From assembly GCA_003649845.1 (NCBI GenBank), contig QMTB01000065.1, positions 1 to 7,797 of the forward strand: 7,797 nt of DNA, in the 5' to 3' direction. This DNA comes from Thermoplasmata archaeon (GTDB lineage Archaea > Thermoplasmatota > E2 > DHVEG-1). The notes beneath the pieces were generated by a model. The model was given only the letters and a program-made list of their open reading frames with translations, searched no databases and was not told where the DNA came from. Positions 1-7,075 of this stretch are shown piece by piece (the stretch's first letter is position 1; each line of letters starts with the position of its first letter). The position numbers and the translations under genes are program-made.

Positions 1-89
1 CTATAAAATGGATTTTTATCTGAAACTTGTTTTTTACTTGCCTTTCTAAAAGCATAGTCTAATAGTTCCTCTGCGGTTAATACACTCAT
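1..89 (-). CDS. Partial N-terminus of a divergent gene, possibly NOG1-family GTPase
   Basis: Reading the minus strand from an ATG at 89-87 gives 29 intact codons that run off the window edge. They begin MSVLTAEELLDYAFRKAS and end near DKNPFY. The pattern 'VLTxxELLDxAFRKAsK' resembles the N-terminal helical region that precedes the GTPase domain in archaeal and eukaryotic NOG1 (a 60S/50S assembly GTPase). No G-motifs are inside the window, so this is resemblance only. Codon use (TTA, AGA, AAA) matches the neighbouring genes. No Shine-Dalgarno sequence is visible in the T-rich stretch before the ATG, so the mRNA may be leaderless or nearly so. The gene is divergent from the riboflavin kinase gene, with 76 bases between the two starts. 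Coding status is likely; the NOG1 name is tentative. Confidence 0.5.
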   Translation of the reverse strand, partial: MSVLTAEELLDYAFRKASKKQVSDKNPFY

Positions 90-165
90 ATTTAAAAAAA
101 GATTTATCTTATAGTAGTAGATTAAGATATTGGTTCCATTGAAAATATTTTGGGAGAGGTAAGAT
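90..165. promoter_or_regulatory. Divergent intergenic promoter region with overlapping TATA elements
   Basis: On the plus strand an A-rich BRE-like run (94-100) followed by GATTTATCTTA (101-111) fits an archaeal BRE/TATA element. It would place transcription start near 132-136 and leave a leader of about 30 bases that contains the ribosome binding site of the kinase gene. Read on the minus strand, the same bases give CTATAAGATAAATC (114-101), a TATA-like element 13-25 bases before the ATG at 89. The two directions therefore appear to share one core element. The assignment rests on sequence pattern only. Confidence 0.5.
152..160 (+). promoter_or_regulatory. Ribosome binding site of the riboflavin kinase gene
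   Basis: GGGAGAGGT lies 5 bases before the ATG at 166. It is purine-rich and partly complementary to the archaeal 16S 3' end, and it supports this start. A nearly identical GGGAGAGG (4546-4553) precedes the small cysteine-rich gene at the end of the operon. Confidence 0.6.
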
Positions 166-852
166 ATGAAACCCTATCTAATACAAGTGTTGAAAGAGCT
201 TGCACTTCTAGGAGCTATAAATAATAGAGTAGAGATTTCATCAGGGGAACTCGCTGCTCAAATTAAAACAAGTCAGCAAACAGCCTCTAGATATCTATTG
301 GAACTGGATGAAATGGGTCTAATTGGAAGAGAATTAGGAGTGAAAAAACAAATGATACGTATAACAGAGGAGGGAGCAAATGTATTAAGAGATGAATATA
401 CACAATATCAACGGATATTTGAATTACCAGAGAAGATATATTTAAGTGGCGTAGTAACCTCTGGCATGGGAGAAGGTAGATATTATATTGAACAGAAGGG
501 ATATAAAATACAGTTTAAAGAGAAATTAGGTTTTATACCATATCCGGGTACGCTTAATATCGAAATTAAACCTGTTGATAGAAATAAGATTCGTTTATTG
601 AAAAAAACGGATGTAATTAGAATAAATTCTTTTAAATCAGGTGATAGAACCTTTGGAGAAGTCAGATGTTTTCCAGCTACTATAAATGATGTTGAATGTG
701 TACTAGTACTACCTGCTAGAGGACACTATTCTACGGTATTAGAATTTATATCTCCTGTTTCTCTAAGAGAGAAATTAAATCTTAAGGATGGAGATAATAT
801 TAACATAACAGTTTCCCTGCCAAGAGAGGGGGAAAGATGTTATGAAGAATAA
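166..852 (+). CDS. ribK: CTP-dependent riboflavin kinase with N-terminal winged-helix DNA-binding domain
   Basis: This protein of 228 residues makes FMN from riboflavin using CTP (archaeal RibK, EC 2.7.1.161). Residues 1-85 form a winged-helix domain, with a helix-turn-helix around 27-55 (SGELAAQIKTSQQTASRYLL). Residues about 92-218 form the DUF120 kinase domain. Its hallmarks are SGMGEGRYY at 99-107, the segment LGFIPYPGTLNIEI at 121-134, and RGHY (185-188) leading into VLEFISPVSLREKL. Single-domain RibK proteins lack the HTH. The fused form is the known RbkR type, which in several archaea also acts as a transcriptional regulator of riboflavin genes. Whether this copy regulates, and what it binds, cannot be read here. 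It is the first gene of the operon and its stop overlaps the polX start by 11 bases. It may regulate its own divergent promoter; that is inference. All expected motifs are present and there is no sign of truncation. Confidence 0.93.
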   Translation: MKPYLIQVLKELALLGAINNRVEISSGELAAQIKTSQQTASRYLLELDEMGLIGRELGVKKQMIRITEEGANVLRDEYTQYQRIFELPEKIYLSGVVTSGMGEGRYYIEQKGYKIQFKEKLGFIPYPGTLNIEIKPVDRNKIRLLKKTDVIRINSFKSGDRTFGEVRCFPATINDVECVLVLPARGHYSTVLEFISPVSLREKLNLKDGDNINITVSLPREGERCYEE

Positions 853-2554
853 AGAGATCGCTGAGATGTTCTTTACTATAGCAGATTTATTAGATATTAA
901 AGGTGAAATTCCTTTTAAAACAAGAGCTTATAGAATAGCAGCGCAAACTATTGCTGATTTAGACGAAGATATAGAGAAACTCGTTAGAGAAAAGAAACTG
1001 GAAGAACTACCTGGTATTGGTAAAGCTATTGCAAAAAAGATAACAGAGTATGTAGAAACAGGTAGCCTAGAGTTTTACGAGAAACTTAAGAAAGAGATAC
1101 CAGTAGGTATACTAGAATTATTAGAGATACCAAGCTTAGGACCAAAGAAAGTAGCGACATTATACAATAAACTAGGTATTAAAACCATTGAGGAGTTAAA
1201 GAAAGCTTGTGAAGAAGGTAAACTTAGGGATCTAGAGGGATTCGGTGAAATTACAGAGCGAAATATACTTAGAGGTATAAAATTAAAAGAGAAAACACAG
1301 GGTAGATTCCTACTTAATTTAGCTTATGAGAATGGCATGAGGTATATTGATTTTCTAAAGCAACTATCTAGCATAGATAAGATTAGTATAGCCGGTAGTT
1401 TGAGAAGGATGAAGGAAACAATTGGAGATATAGATATATTAGTTTCATCAAAAAATCCAGAGGAGGTTATGAACCATTTTGTGGAATATCCCCAGGTTAA
1501 ACAGATTTTAGTTAAAGGTAAAACAAAAACTAGTGTAATATTGGAAGATGGAATACAAGTAGATTTAAGAGTAGTAGAAGAGAGAAGTTTTGGAGCGGCT
1601 CTTCAATATTTTACAGGCTCTAAAGAACATAATGTAAATCTGAGAGGTATAGCTATAAAATTGGGTTTTAAACTAAATGAATATGGTTTATTTGAGAAGG
1701 ATAACGATAGATATATAGCTGGTAGAACAGAAGAAGAGGTTTATAGGAAACTGGGTTTACCATATATACCTCCTGAGCTTAGGGAGAATAGAGGGGAGAT
1801 AGAAGCTGGTTTAGAAAACAATCTACCAGATATAATAGGATATGATGATATAAAAGGAGATCTGCATGTACATTCTATCTGGAGTGATGGAGTAAATAGT
1901 ATTGAAGACATCGCTCTTGAGGCTAAGGAGATAGGTTATGAGTATATCGGTATATCTGATCATTCTCAGTCTCTACATATCGCTAGAGGTCTCTCAGAGA
2001 AACAGGTTTCAGAGAAGATAGATGAAATCAGAAAACTGGATGATAAAATAGATGGTATAGGTATATTATGTGGAACAGAATGTGATATAAAACAAGATGG
2101 TTCCCTTGATTATCCTAATAGTGTACTTAAAAAGTTTGATTTTGTAATAGCTGGTATACATATAGGTTTTAAGATGTCTCGTGAGGAGGCTACTAATCGT
2201 ACTATTAAAGCTATGGAGAATGAATATGTAACTATAGTAGCTCATCCAACTGGTAGGCTTATAGGTAGAAGAGAGTCTTTTGATTTAGATATGGATAAGA
2301 TATTTGAAAAAGCAGTTGAAACAGATACATATCTTGAGATAAACGCTTTTCCAGATAGACTTGATCTCAATGATGTAAACTGTAAAAAAGGAAAAGAATA
2401 TGGTGTTAAATTTGTTATAAACACTGATGCTCATTCGATAAATCATCTACCATATATGAAATACGGTGTAGCTACTGCTCGTAGAGGATGGCTTGAGAGA
2501 AAAGATGTTATAAATACTATGTCTTTAAAGGATTTAAAGAAGGTGATTCAATGA
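842..2554 (+). CDS. polX: Family X DNA polymerase with C-terminal PHP domain (PolX)
   Basis: This is a 570-residue repair polymerase of the bacterial/archaeal PolX type, close to the usual family length. The N-terminal part carries three helix-hairpin-helix-like segments (about 53-66, 94-107 and 128-142), which bind DNA. The polymerase palm shows GSLRRM at 185-190 and GDIDIL at 195-200, giving metal-binding Asp196 and Asp198; the third carboxylate is probably Asp241 (QVDLRV). The thumb signature YFTGSKEHN lies at 257-264. The PHP domain (about 338-570) keeps all expected metal ligands: HVH 342-344, Asp349, His374, Glu413, His440, His468 and DAH 529-531. It is therefore probably an active Mn2+-dependent 3'-5' exonuclease / end-processing domain. 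The likely role is filling short gaps and cleaning 3' ends in base-excision repair. The purine-rich GAGAGGGGG at 824-832 precedes the ATG, and the ATG five bases upstream is closed at once by a stop. The gene overlaps both neighbours. Confidence 0.95.
   Translation: MKNKEIAEMFFTIADLLDIKGEIPFKTRAYRIAAQTIADLDEDIEKLVREKKLEELPGIGKAIAKKITEYVETGSLEFYEKLKKEIPVGILELLEIPSLGPKKVATLYNKLGIKTIEELKKACEEGKLRDLEGFGEITERNILRGIKLKEKTQGRFLLNLAYENGMRYIDFLKQLSSIDKISIAGSLRRMKETIGDIDILVSSKNPEEVMNHFVEYPQVKQILVKGKTKTSVILEDGIQVDLRVVEERSFGAALQYFTGSKEHNVNLRGIAIKLGFKLNEYGLFEKDNDRYIAGRTEEEVYRKLGLPYIPPELRENRGEIEAGLENNLPDIIGYDDIKGDLHVHSIWSDGVNSIEDIALEAKEIGYEYIGISDHSQSLHIARGLSEKQVSEKIDEIRKLDDKIDGIGILCGTECDIKQDGSLDYPNSVLKKFDFVIAGIHIGFKMSREEATNRTIKAMENEYVTIVAHPTGRLIGRRESFDLDMDKIFEKAVETDTYLEINAFPDRLDLNDVNCKKGKEYGVKFVINTDAHSINHLPYMKYGVATARRGWLERKDVINTMSLKDLKKVIQ
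2540..2547 (+). promoter_or_regulatory. Ribosome binding site of ligA
   Basis: AAGGTGAT is a near-perfect complement of the archaeal 16S 3' end and sits inside the last codons of polX. It is 3 bases before the ATG at 2551 and 6 bases before the ATG at 2554. The spacing slightly favours the second ATG, which would shorten LigA by one residue. Either way the ligase start overlaps the polX stop, which implies translational coupling. Confidence 0.65.
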
Positions 2555-4557
2555 TGCAGAGGGAGGAAGTAAAAAAAAGGATAGAAGAACTTAGAAAGGA
2601 GATTAGACACCATGATTATCTATACTATGTTTTGAATAAACCAGAGATTTCAGATGCAGAGTATGATAGATTAATGGAGGAATTGAAGAGGTTAGAAGAA
2701 GCATATCCAGAGTTTATAACACCTGATTCTCCCACTCAAAGAGTAGGAGGATATCCTGCTGAGGAGTTTAAAACCGTTAGACATACTAAACCTATGCTCA
2801 GCCTTGACAGTGCTTTTACAGAGGAGGATATTAGAAGATTTGATGAGAGAGTAAAAAGAGAACTTGGAGAAGAGAATATAGAGTATGTAGCAGAACCAAA
2901 ACTAGATGGATTATCAGTAGAATTGGTATATGAAAATGGTGTGTTTACTAGAGGTTCCACTAGGGGAGATGGAATAAACGGTGAAGATGTAACAGAGAAT
3001 CTTAAAACCATTAAATCTGTCCCACTGAGATTAAGAGAACCCTATCCTAGTATGCTTGCAGTGAGAGGAGAAGTTATAATGCATATAGATGCTTTTGAGA
3101 AACTCAATAAACAAATGATAGAGAGAGGAGAAGAACCTCTTGCTAACCCTAGGAATGCTGCTGCTGGTTCATTACGTAGATTGGATCCTAGAGAAACAGC
3201 GGAGAGGCCACTTGATATATTTTTCTATGAAATCCTATCTATAGAAGGTGTAAGTATAAAAACACAATGGGAGGTGTTAAATCATCTTAAAAAATGGGGT
3301 TTAAAGGTTAACCCTATTATTAGAAAATGTAGTTGTATAGAAGATGCTATTAGATATCATGAGGAGATGACTGAGAAGAGAGATAGTTTATCCTATGAGA
3401 TAGATGGAGTTGTTATAAAAGTAGATCGTCTAGATTATCAGGAGAAACTAGGGGTGAAAGCTAGGTCTCCTAGGTGGGCTATTGCATATAAGTTTCCACC
3501 TAGAGAAGAGGAAACAGAGATAATAGATATAGTTGTACAAGTCGGTAGAACAGGTGCACTTACACCTATTGCTCTTCTTAAACCAGTTGATGTAACAGGT
3601 GTAACTGTATCTAGAGCTACTCTACATAACCAGGATTTCATCGATCAGATGGATGTTAGAATAGGAGATAAGGTTAAGATCGCTAGAGCAGGAGATGTTA
3701 TACCAGAAGTTGTAAAGGTTATAAAAGAAACTAGAACAGGTAAAGAGAAGAAATTTCATATACCTTCAACTTGTCCAGTTTGTGGTTCTAAAGTTATAAA
3801 AGATGGAGCATTCTATAGATGCACAGGTGGGTTATCTTGTCCATCTCAACTTAAGAGGAGTATAGGCCATTATGCATCTAAAGGTGCAATGGATATAGAA
3901 GGTCTTGGTAGAAAAAATGTTGATCTACTAGTAGACAATGGTTTGATAAAAAGAGTTAGCGATATCTATACTATAAAAAAAGAGGATCTACTTAAACTCC
4001 CTCGGTTCGCTGATAAATCAGCTGATAATCTATTAAAAGGTATAGAAGAGAGTAAAAATAGAGATCTAGGTAGATTCATCTATGCTTTAGGTATACCAAA
4101 TGTTGGAGAACATATGGCTAGATTACTTGCACAGCATTTTAAAACATTAGATGCTCTAATGAATGCTAGAGAAGAGGATTTATTAAATATAAGAGAAGTT
4201 GGACCGGAGACAGCAGAGAGTATAATATCTTTCTTTAAAGAGAAAAGAAATAGAGAAGAGATTGAAAGGATGAAAAAACTAGGAGTGAAAGCTACGTTTA
4301 TGAGAGAGGAAAAGAAAAAAGGTGTACTTGAAGGTAAAACCTTTGTTTTTACAGGTGCACTTAAAGAATTTAGTAGAGATGAAGCAAAAAGAATAGTAGA
4401 AGAATTAGGTGGTAGAGCAGCTAGTAGCGTTAGTAGAAATGTTGACTATGTTGTAGTAGGAGAGAAACCCGGTTCGAAATATGAGAAGGCAGAGAAATTA
4501 GGTTTAAAAATTATATCTGAAGAAGAATTCAAGAAACTAATAGAAGGGAGAGGATAG
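2551..4557 (+). CDS. ligA: NAD+-dependent DNA ligase LigA
   Basis: This is a full-length bacterial-type ligase of 668 residues (E. coli LigA is about 670) that seals nicks using NAD+. The NAD-binding domain Ia (about 1-70) carries YLYYV (23-27) and SDAEYDRLM (34-42). The adenylation domain has the catalytic KLDG motif with Lys117, then TRGDG (137-141), NPRNAAAGSLR (199-209) and EIDGVVIKV (283-291). An OB-fold follows, with QVGRTGALTP (330-339), then a four-cysteine zinc finger (Cys408, Cys411, Cys424, Cys430). Helix-hairpin-helix repeats occupy about 440-580 and a C-terminal BRCT domain about 590-668 (LEGKTFVFTGAL onward). Nothing essential is missing. It is translationally coupled to polX, making a gap-filling plus nick-sealing pair. 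NAD+-dependent ligases are rare in archaea, which mainly use ATP-dependent ligase, so ancestral acquisition from bacteria is likely. Codon use matches the flanking genes. Confidence 0.97.
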   Translation: MMQREEVKKRIEELRKEIRHHDYLYYVLNKPEISDAEYDRLMEELKRLEEAYPEFITPDSPTQRVGGYPAEEFKTVRHTKPMLSLDSAFTEEDIRRFDERVKRELGEENIEYVAEPKLDGLSVELVYENGVFTRGSTRGDGINGEDVTENLKTIKSVPLRLREPYPSMLAVRGEVIMHIDAFEKLNKQMIERGEEPLANPRNAAAGSLRRLDPRETAERPLDIFFYEILSIEGVSIKTQWEVLNHLKKWGLKVNPIIRKCSCIEDAIRYHEEMTEKRDSLSYEIDGVVIKVDRLDYQEKLGVKARSPRWAIAYKFPPREEETEIIDIVVQVGRTGALTPIALLKPVDVTGVTVSRATLHNQDFIDQMDVRIGDKVKIARAGDVIPEVVKVIKETRTGKEKKFHIPSTCPVCGSKVIKDGAFYRCTGGLSCPSQLKRSIGHYASKGAMDIEGLGRKNVDLLVDNGLIKRVSDIYTIKKEDLLKLPRFADKSADNLLKGIEESKNRDLGRFIYALGIPNVGEHMARLLAQHFKTLDALMNAREEDLLNIREVGPETAESIISFFKEKRNREEIERMKKLGVKATFMREEKKKGVLEGKTFVFTGALKEFSRDEAKRIVEELGGRAASSVSRNVDYVVVGEKPGSKYEKAEKLGLKIISEEEFKKLIEGRG

Positions 4558-4559
4558 AA

Positions 4560-4769
4560 ATGGATTGTAGAGTAGAGAAAAACCAGAAGAGTTGTAACTG
4601 TAGTTATACCTATTGCGATAAAAAAGGTATATGCTGCGAATGCCTCAGGTATCATCTAAGTCAAGGTGAATTCCCAGCTTGTTTCTTTCCAGAGGACATA
4701 GAGAAAACATATGATAGATCTATAGAGAAATTCATAGAGGTTTACCAAGAGAGAGGAAGATGGTGGTAG
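4560..4769 (+). CDS. Small cysteine-rich protein, resembles the DUF6485 family
   Basis: This 69-residue cytosolic protein has eight cysteines (3, 12, 14, 19, 25, 26, 28, 41) and His32, arranged as CNC, GICCECLRYH and FPACFFPED. The cysteine density suggests binding of zinc or an Fe-S cluster. The central GxCCECxxYH and PACxFPxDxEKTYDRS pattern resembles a family of small uncharacterised proteins, mostly bacterial (DUF6485 by memory of the pattern; not verified). The tail from about 45 onward is charged and probably helical. No signal peptide or membrane segment is visible. A good GGGAGAGG ribosome binding site lies 6 bases before the ATG, inside the end of ligA, and only 2 bases separate the genes, so it is the last gene of the repair operon. 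Function is unknown. Confidence 0.8.
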   Translation: MDCRVEKNQKSCNCSYTYCDKKGICCECLRYHLSQGEFPACFFPEDIEKTYDRSIEKFIEVYQERGRWW

Positions 4770-4873
4770 AAGAACTATAATTTCTCTGTAATATCTACTG
4801 GTGTACATCTATATGATTTGTTTATACATCTTTTAATATTATAGATCTAACTTAGTTTTAATTAGTTTTAAAA

Positions 4874-5042
4874 TTACCTTCTTTTGTATTTAAATTCATC
4901 TGATAGATTTATTGGGGTCACAATGCCTTCCACTATTAGATATAGCCCCATAGAAATCTCCTTATAAGCTAATTTATCTATAGTTCTTGTTCCAATAGCA
5001 GCTTTATCTAAACATCCTCAATCTACATATATAATATTTCAT
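4874..5042 (-). pseudogene. Possible small gene or decayed gene remnant, unidentified
   Basis: On the minus strand, frame 5017-4874 stays open for 47 codons to a TAA and reads like real protein (LDKAAIGTRTIDKLAYKEI, then MGLYLIVEGIVTPINLSDEF, ending KYKRR). Its codon choice (AGA, ATA, CTA, GAT) fits the neighbouring genes. It has no start codon at its upstream end. A second frame beginning with ATG at 5042 runs 12 codons and stops at 5004, just where the long frame would take over, so a single +1 shift near 5005-5010 would join them. Alternatively, the internal ATG at 4951, preceded by AAGGAG, could start a 25-residue peptide. The family is not recognised; it could be a 3' remnant, a frameshifted small gene or chance. 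Confidence 0.3.
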
Positions 5043-5126
5043 TATATTTATAAAAAATCCATTGTAATTGGAATTTTGGAATTTAATTATTTCAAATGAT
5101 TCTTCATTTAGTTAAATGGCATTATG

Positions 5127-5161
5127 AAACCTTTATTTTTTATACCAAAAGAACGATATCG
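5127..5161 (+). promoter_or_regulatory. Probable promoter of the AOR gene with a short palindrome
   Basis: GAAACC (5127-5132, BRE-like) followed by a TTTATTTTTTATA stretch (5132-5143) fits an archaeal BRE/TATA element. It would start transcription roughly at 5160-5165, giving a short leader that still carries the ribosome binding site. The 8-base palindrome CGATATCG (5154-5161) lies at the predicted start point and could be an operator. Evidence is by pattern only. Confidence 0.4.
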
Positions 5162-5170
5162 GTTTTAATC

Positions 5171-5176
5171 AGGTGG
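5171..5176 (+). promoter_or_regulatory. Ribosome binding site that fixes the AOR start
   Basis: AGGTGG lies 5 bases before the ATG at 5182. A GTG at 5173 in the same frame lies inside this motif and has no ribosome binding site of its own, so the ATG at 5182 is preferred. Confidence 0.65.
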
Positions 5177-5181
5177 TTGAT

Positions 5182-7050
5182 ATGAAAGGTTATGCAGGGA
5201 AAATATTAAGGGTTAATCTCACGAATGAGAAGATTAAGGTTGAACAACTGGATGAAAAGGAAGTTACGCTATTTCTTGGTGGTCTCGCATTAGCAGCATA
5301 TAGACTGTATAAGGAGGTAAAAGGTGGCATTGATCCTTTAGGTAAGGATAATAAGCTTATATTCTCCCCTGGTTTACTTGTTGGAACAGGTTTACCTACT
5401 CTATCTAAAAGTACCTTTGTATTTAAATCACCTTTAACAGGTGGTTTTGGTAGAGCTGTAGCCGGAGCGAAGATGGGTATAGCTTTAAAGAAAGCTGGTT
5501 ATGATCTACTTATAATTGAAGGTAGAAGTGAGAAACCTGTGTTTTTGAGGGTAAATGATGGAGATGTTTCAATAGAAGATGCTAGTGAGCTATGGGGTAA
5601 GAATGCTATTGAAACACAGGATATACTCAAGGATAGGTATGGTAAATGTAATACTGCAGCTATAGGACCTGCAGGAGAAAATCTGAGTTTCATATCTTGC
5701 ATAGATTTAGAGGAGAGGCAAGCGGCTCGAGGTGGACCTGGTGCTGTTATGGGTTCTAAGAATCTTAAAGCTATAGCTGTAACAGGTACAGGTTCAATTG
5801 AATATTTCAGCTTAGATGATCTAAAGAAGACAATAAACTATTGGATTAAGATCATAAAGGATCATCCTGCAACAAAGGTTGATATGGATTATGGTACAGG
5901 GGAATTCTACGCATGGATGAATAAGGAGAGAGGTACATTTCCAGCTAGAAACTGGCAATGGGGTTATTTCCATACTGCTTTTGATGGAGATAAACAAAGC
6001 GGTATAGACCCATACAACTGGGTTCCAAAGATGAGAGTTGGTAGAAATCCTTGTCCAAATTGTACGAAACCTTGTTCTCAGGTTGTTGAATTAAAGAAGT
6101 ATTCTCCAGGTACGAAGGTTGATGGACCAGAGTATGAAACCATCTATTCTCTTGGAGGAGAATTAGAGATAGATGATCCAGAGGGTGTAGCTTATCTCAA
6201 TTATCTATGTGATATCTATGGTTTAGATACGATATCTGCTGGTGTAACTATAGGATGGGCTATGGAGGCATATGAGAGGGGTTTGATTACTAAGAAGGAT
6301 ACAGATGGATTAGAGTTGAAATTTGGTGATATAGAAGTAGCTGCAGAGGTATTAAAGAAAATGGCATATAGAGAGGGAAAACTAGGTAGACTACTAGCTG
6401 ATGGAAGTAGAGAAGCTTCAAGGAGACTTGGTAAAGACTCTGATAGATTTGCTATACATGTTAAAGGATTAGAGCTACCAGCATATGATGTTAGAGGTAT
6501 AAAGGGAATGGCTTTAGCAATTGCAGTATCCTATAGAGGAGCATGTCATCTAACAGCAGGTATATATGGAACAGAGTTAGTTGGATCCTGGTGGAAGTTT
6601 TCAAATATCGATCGTTTATCTTTTGAAAATAAAGGATTTGAAGTTAAACTCCATGAAGATCTAATGCAGCTTTATGATACTCTTGGGGCATGTAAGTTTT
6701 CTAGGCATATGTTTTTCCTAGAAGGTTTTCCTGAGATGATTTATCATGCTACAGGTTTTGAGATGGATCATTCCCAGATTTTAACTATTGGAGAGAGAGC
6801 ATATAATATAGCAAGAGCATTCAATGCAAGAGAAGGAATGGATAGGAAAGATGATACTTTACCATGGCGTGTGCTATATGAGCCTATACCTAAAGGCGTA
6901 TCTGAAGGAAGTCATGTACCACCTAGAGAATTAGAACATATGCTTGATGAATACTATCAAGCTAGAGGATGGAGTATAAATGGGATACCAACTAAAACAA
7001 AATTATTCTCACTAGATTTAAATGACATAGCAGAGGAAGTTGGAGCTTAA
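5182..7050 (+). CDS. Tungsten-type aldehyde:ferredoxin oxidoreductase (AOR family)
   Basis: This 622-residue cytoplasmic oxidoreductase oxidises aldehydes to carboxylic acids and passes electrons to ferredoxin. It uses a bis-pyranopterin tungsten (or molybdenum) centre and one [4Fe-4S] cluster. The AFOR_N domain spans about 1-205, with the typical start KGYAGKILRVNLT, the RAVAGAKMG segment (91-99) and the pterin-binding stretch ARGGPGAVMGSKNLKAIAV (182-200). The AFOR_C part carries the cluster ligands Cys291, Cys294 and Cys298 (CPNCTKPC), plus Cys504 in TLGACKF. GPEYET (315-320) and His456 (ACHLTAG) are probable active-site residues. The length lies between classical AOR (about 605) and formaldehyde or glyceraldehyde-3-phosphate oxidoreductases, so the substrate cannot be assigned. 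It stands alone, with no ferredoxin partner gene beside it, and converges on mobB with 25 bases between the stops. The start was chosen from the ribosome binding site and the usual family N-terminus. Confidence 0.93.
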   Translation: MKGYAGKILRVNLTNEKIKVEQLDEKEVTLFLGGLALAAYRLYKEVKGGIDPLGKDNKLIFSPGLLVGTGLPTLSKSTFVFKSPLTGGFGRAVAGAKMGIALKKAGYDLLIIEGRSEKPVFLRVNDGDVSIEDASELWGKNAIETQDILKDRYGKCNTAAIGPAGENLSFISCIDLEERQAARGGPGAVMGSKNLKAIAVTGTGSIEYFSLDDLKKTINYWIKIIKDHPATKVDMDYGTGEFYAWMNKERGTFPARNWQWGYFHTAFDGDKQSGIDPYNWVPKMRVGRNPCPNCTKPCSQVVELKKYSPGTKVDGPEYETIYSLGGELEIDDPEGVAYLNYLCDIYGLDTISAGVTIGWAMEAYERGLITKKDTDGLELKFGDIEVAAEVLKKMAYREGKLGRLLADGSREASRRLGKDSDRFAIHVKGLELPAYDVRGIKGMALAIAVSYRGACHLTAGIYGTELVGSWWKFSNIDRLSFENKGFEVKLHEDLMQLYDTLGACKFSRHMFFLEGFPEMIYHATGFEMDHSQILTIGERAYNIARAFNAREGMDRKDDTLPWRVLYEPIPKGVSEGSHVPPRELEHMLDEYYQARGWSINGIPTKTKLFSLDLNDIAEEVGA

Positions 7051-7059
7051 ATATTCGAG

Positions 7060-7065
7060 AAAAAA
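7060..7065 (-). terminator. Oligo-U terminator candidate for mobB
   Basis: Six A residues on the plus strand give U6 in the mobB transcript, 11 bases past its stop. Oligo-U without a stable hairpin is the usual archaeal terminator. In the other direction the pyrimidine-rich stretch near 7079-7100, inside the 3' end of mobB, could end the AOR transcript. Confidence 0.35.
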
Positions 7066-7075
7066 TTACTGGAAA

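Larger units (their letters stand above)
4770..5172. other. AT-rich intergenic gap after the repair operon
   Basis: No plausible full gene is present in these roughly 400 bases. The first part has pyrimidine-rich stretches (for example 4817-4834) where an archaeal terminator for the operon could lie, but no strong oligo-T run or clear hairpin stands out. The middle holds a minus-strand coding-like stretch (listed separately). The last 50 bases hold the probable promoter of the next gene. An exact tandem duplication TTGGAATT occurs at 5068-5083. Confidence 0.6.

Noticed and set aside
166..852. Bacterial host carrying an archaeal-like kinase
   Set aside because: The fused HTH-RibK, the NOG1-like divergent gene and TATA-type promoters together favour an archaeon, although LigA and the small Cys-rich protein alone would fit a bacterium.
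2242..2424. Minus-strand open frames inside polX, ligA and the AOR gene
   Set aside because: They lie opposite strongly supported genes, have low-complexity Ser/Leu-rich translations and no recognisable domain; they are shadows of the real reading frames.
2623..2631. Tyr in LigA at the position where E. coli has His23 of domain Ia (YLYYV)
   Set aside because: A Tyr at this position is common in functional bacterial LigA proteins, so it does not suggest loss of activity.
5173..5181. GTG start adding three residues to the AOR protein
   Set aside because: The GTG lies inside the AGGTGG ribosome binding site that serves the ATG at 5182, and it has no binding site of its own.
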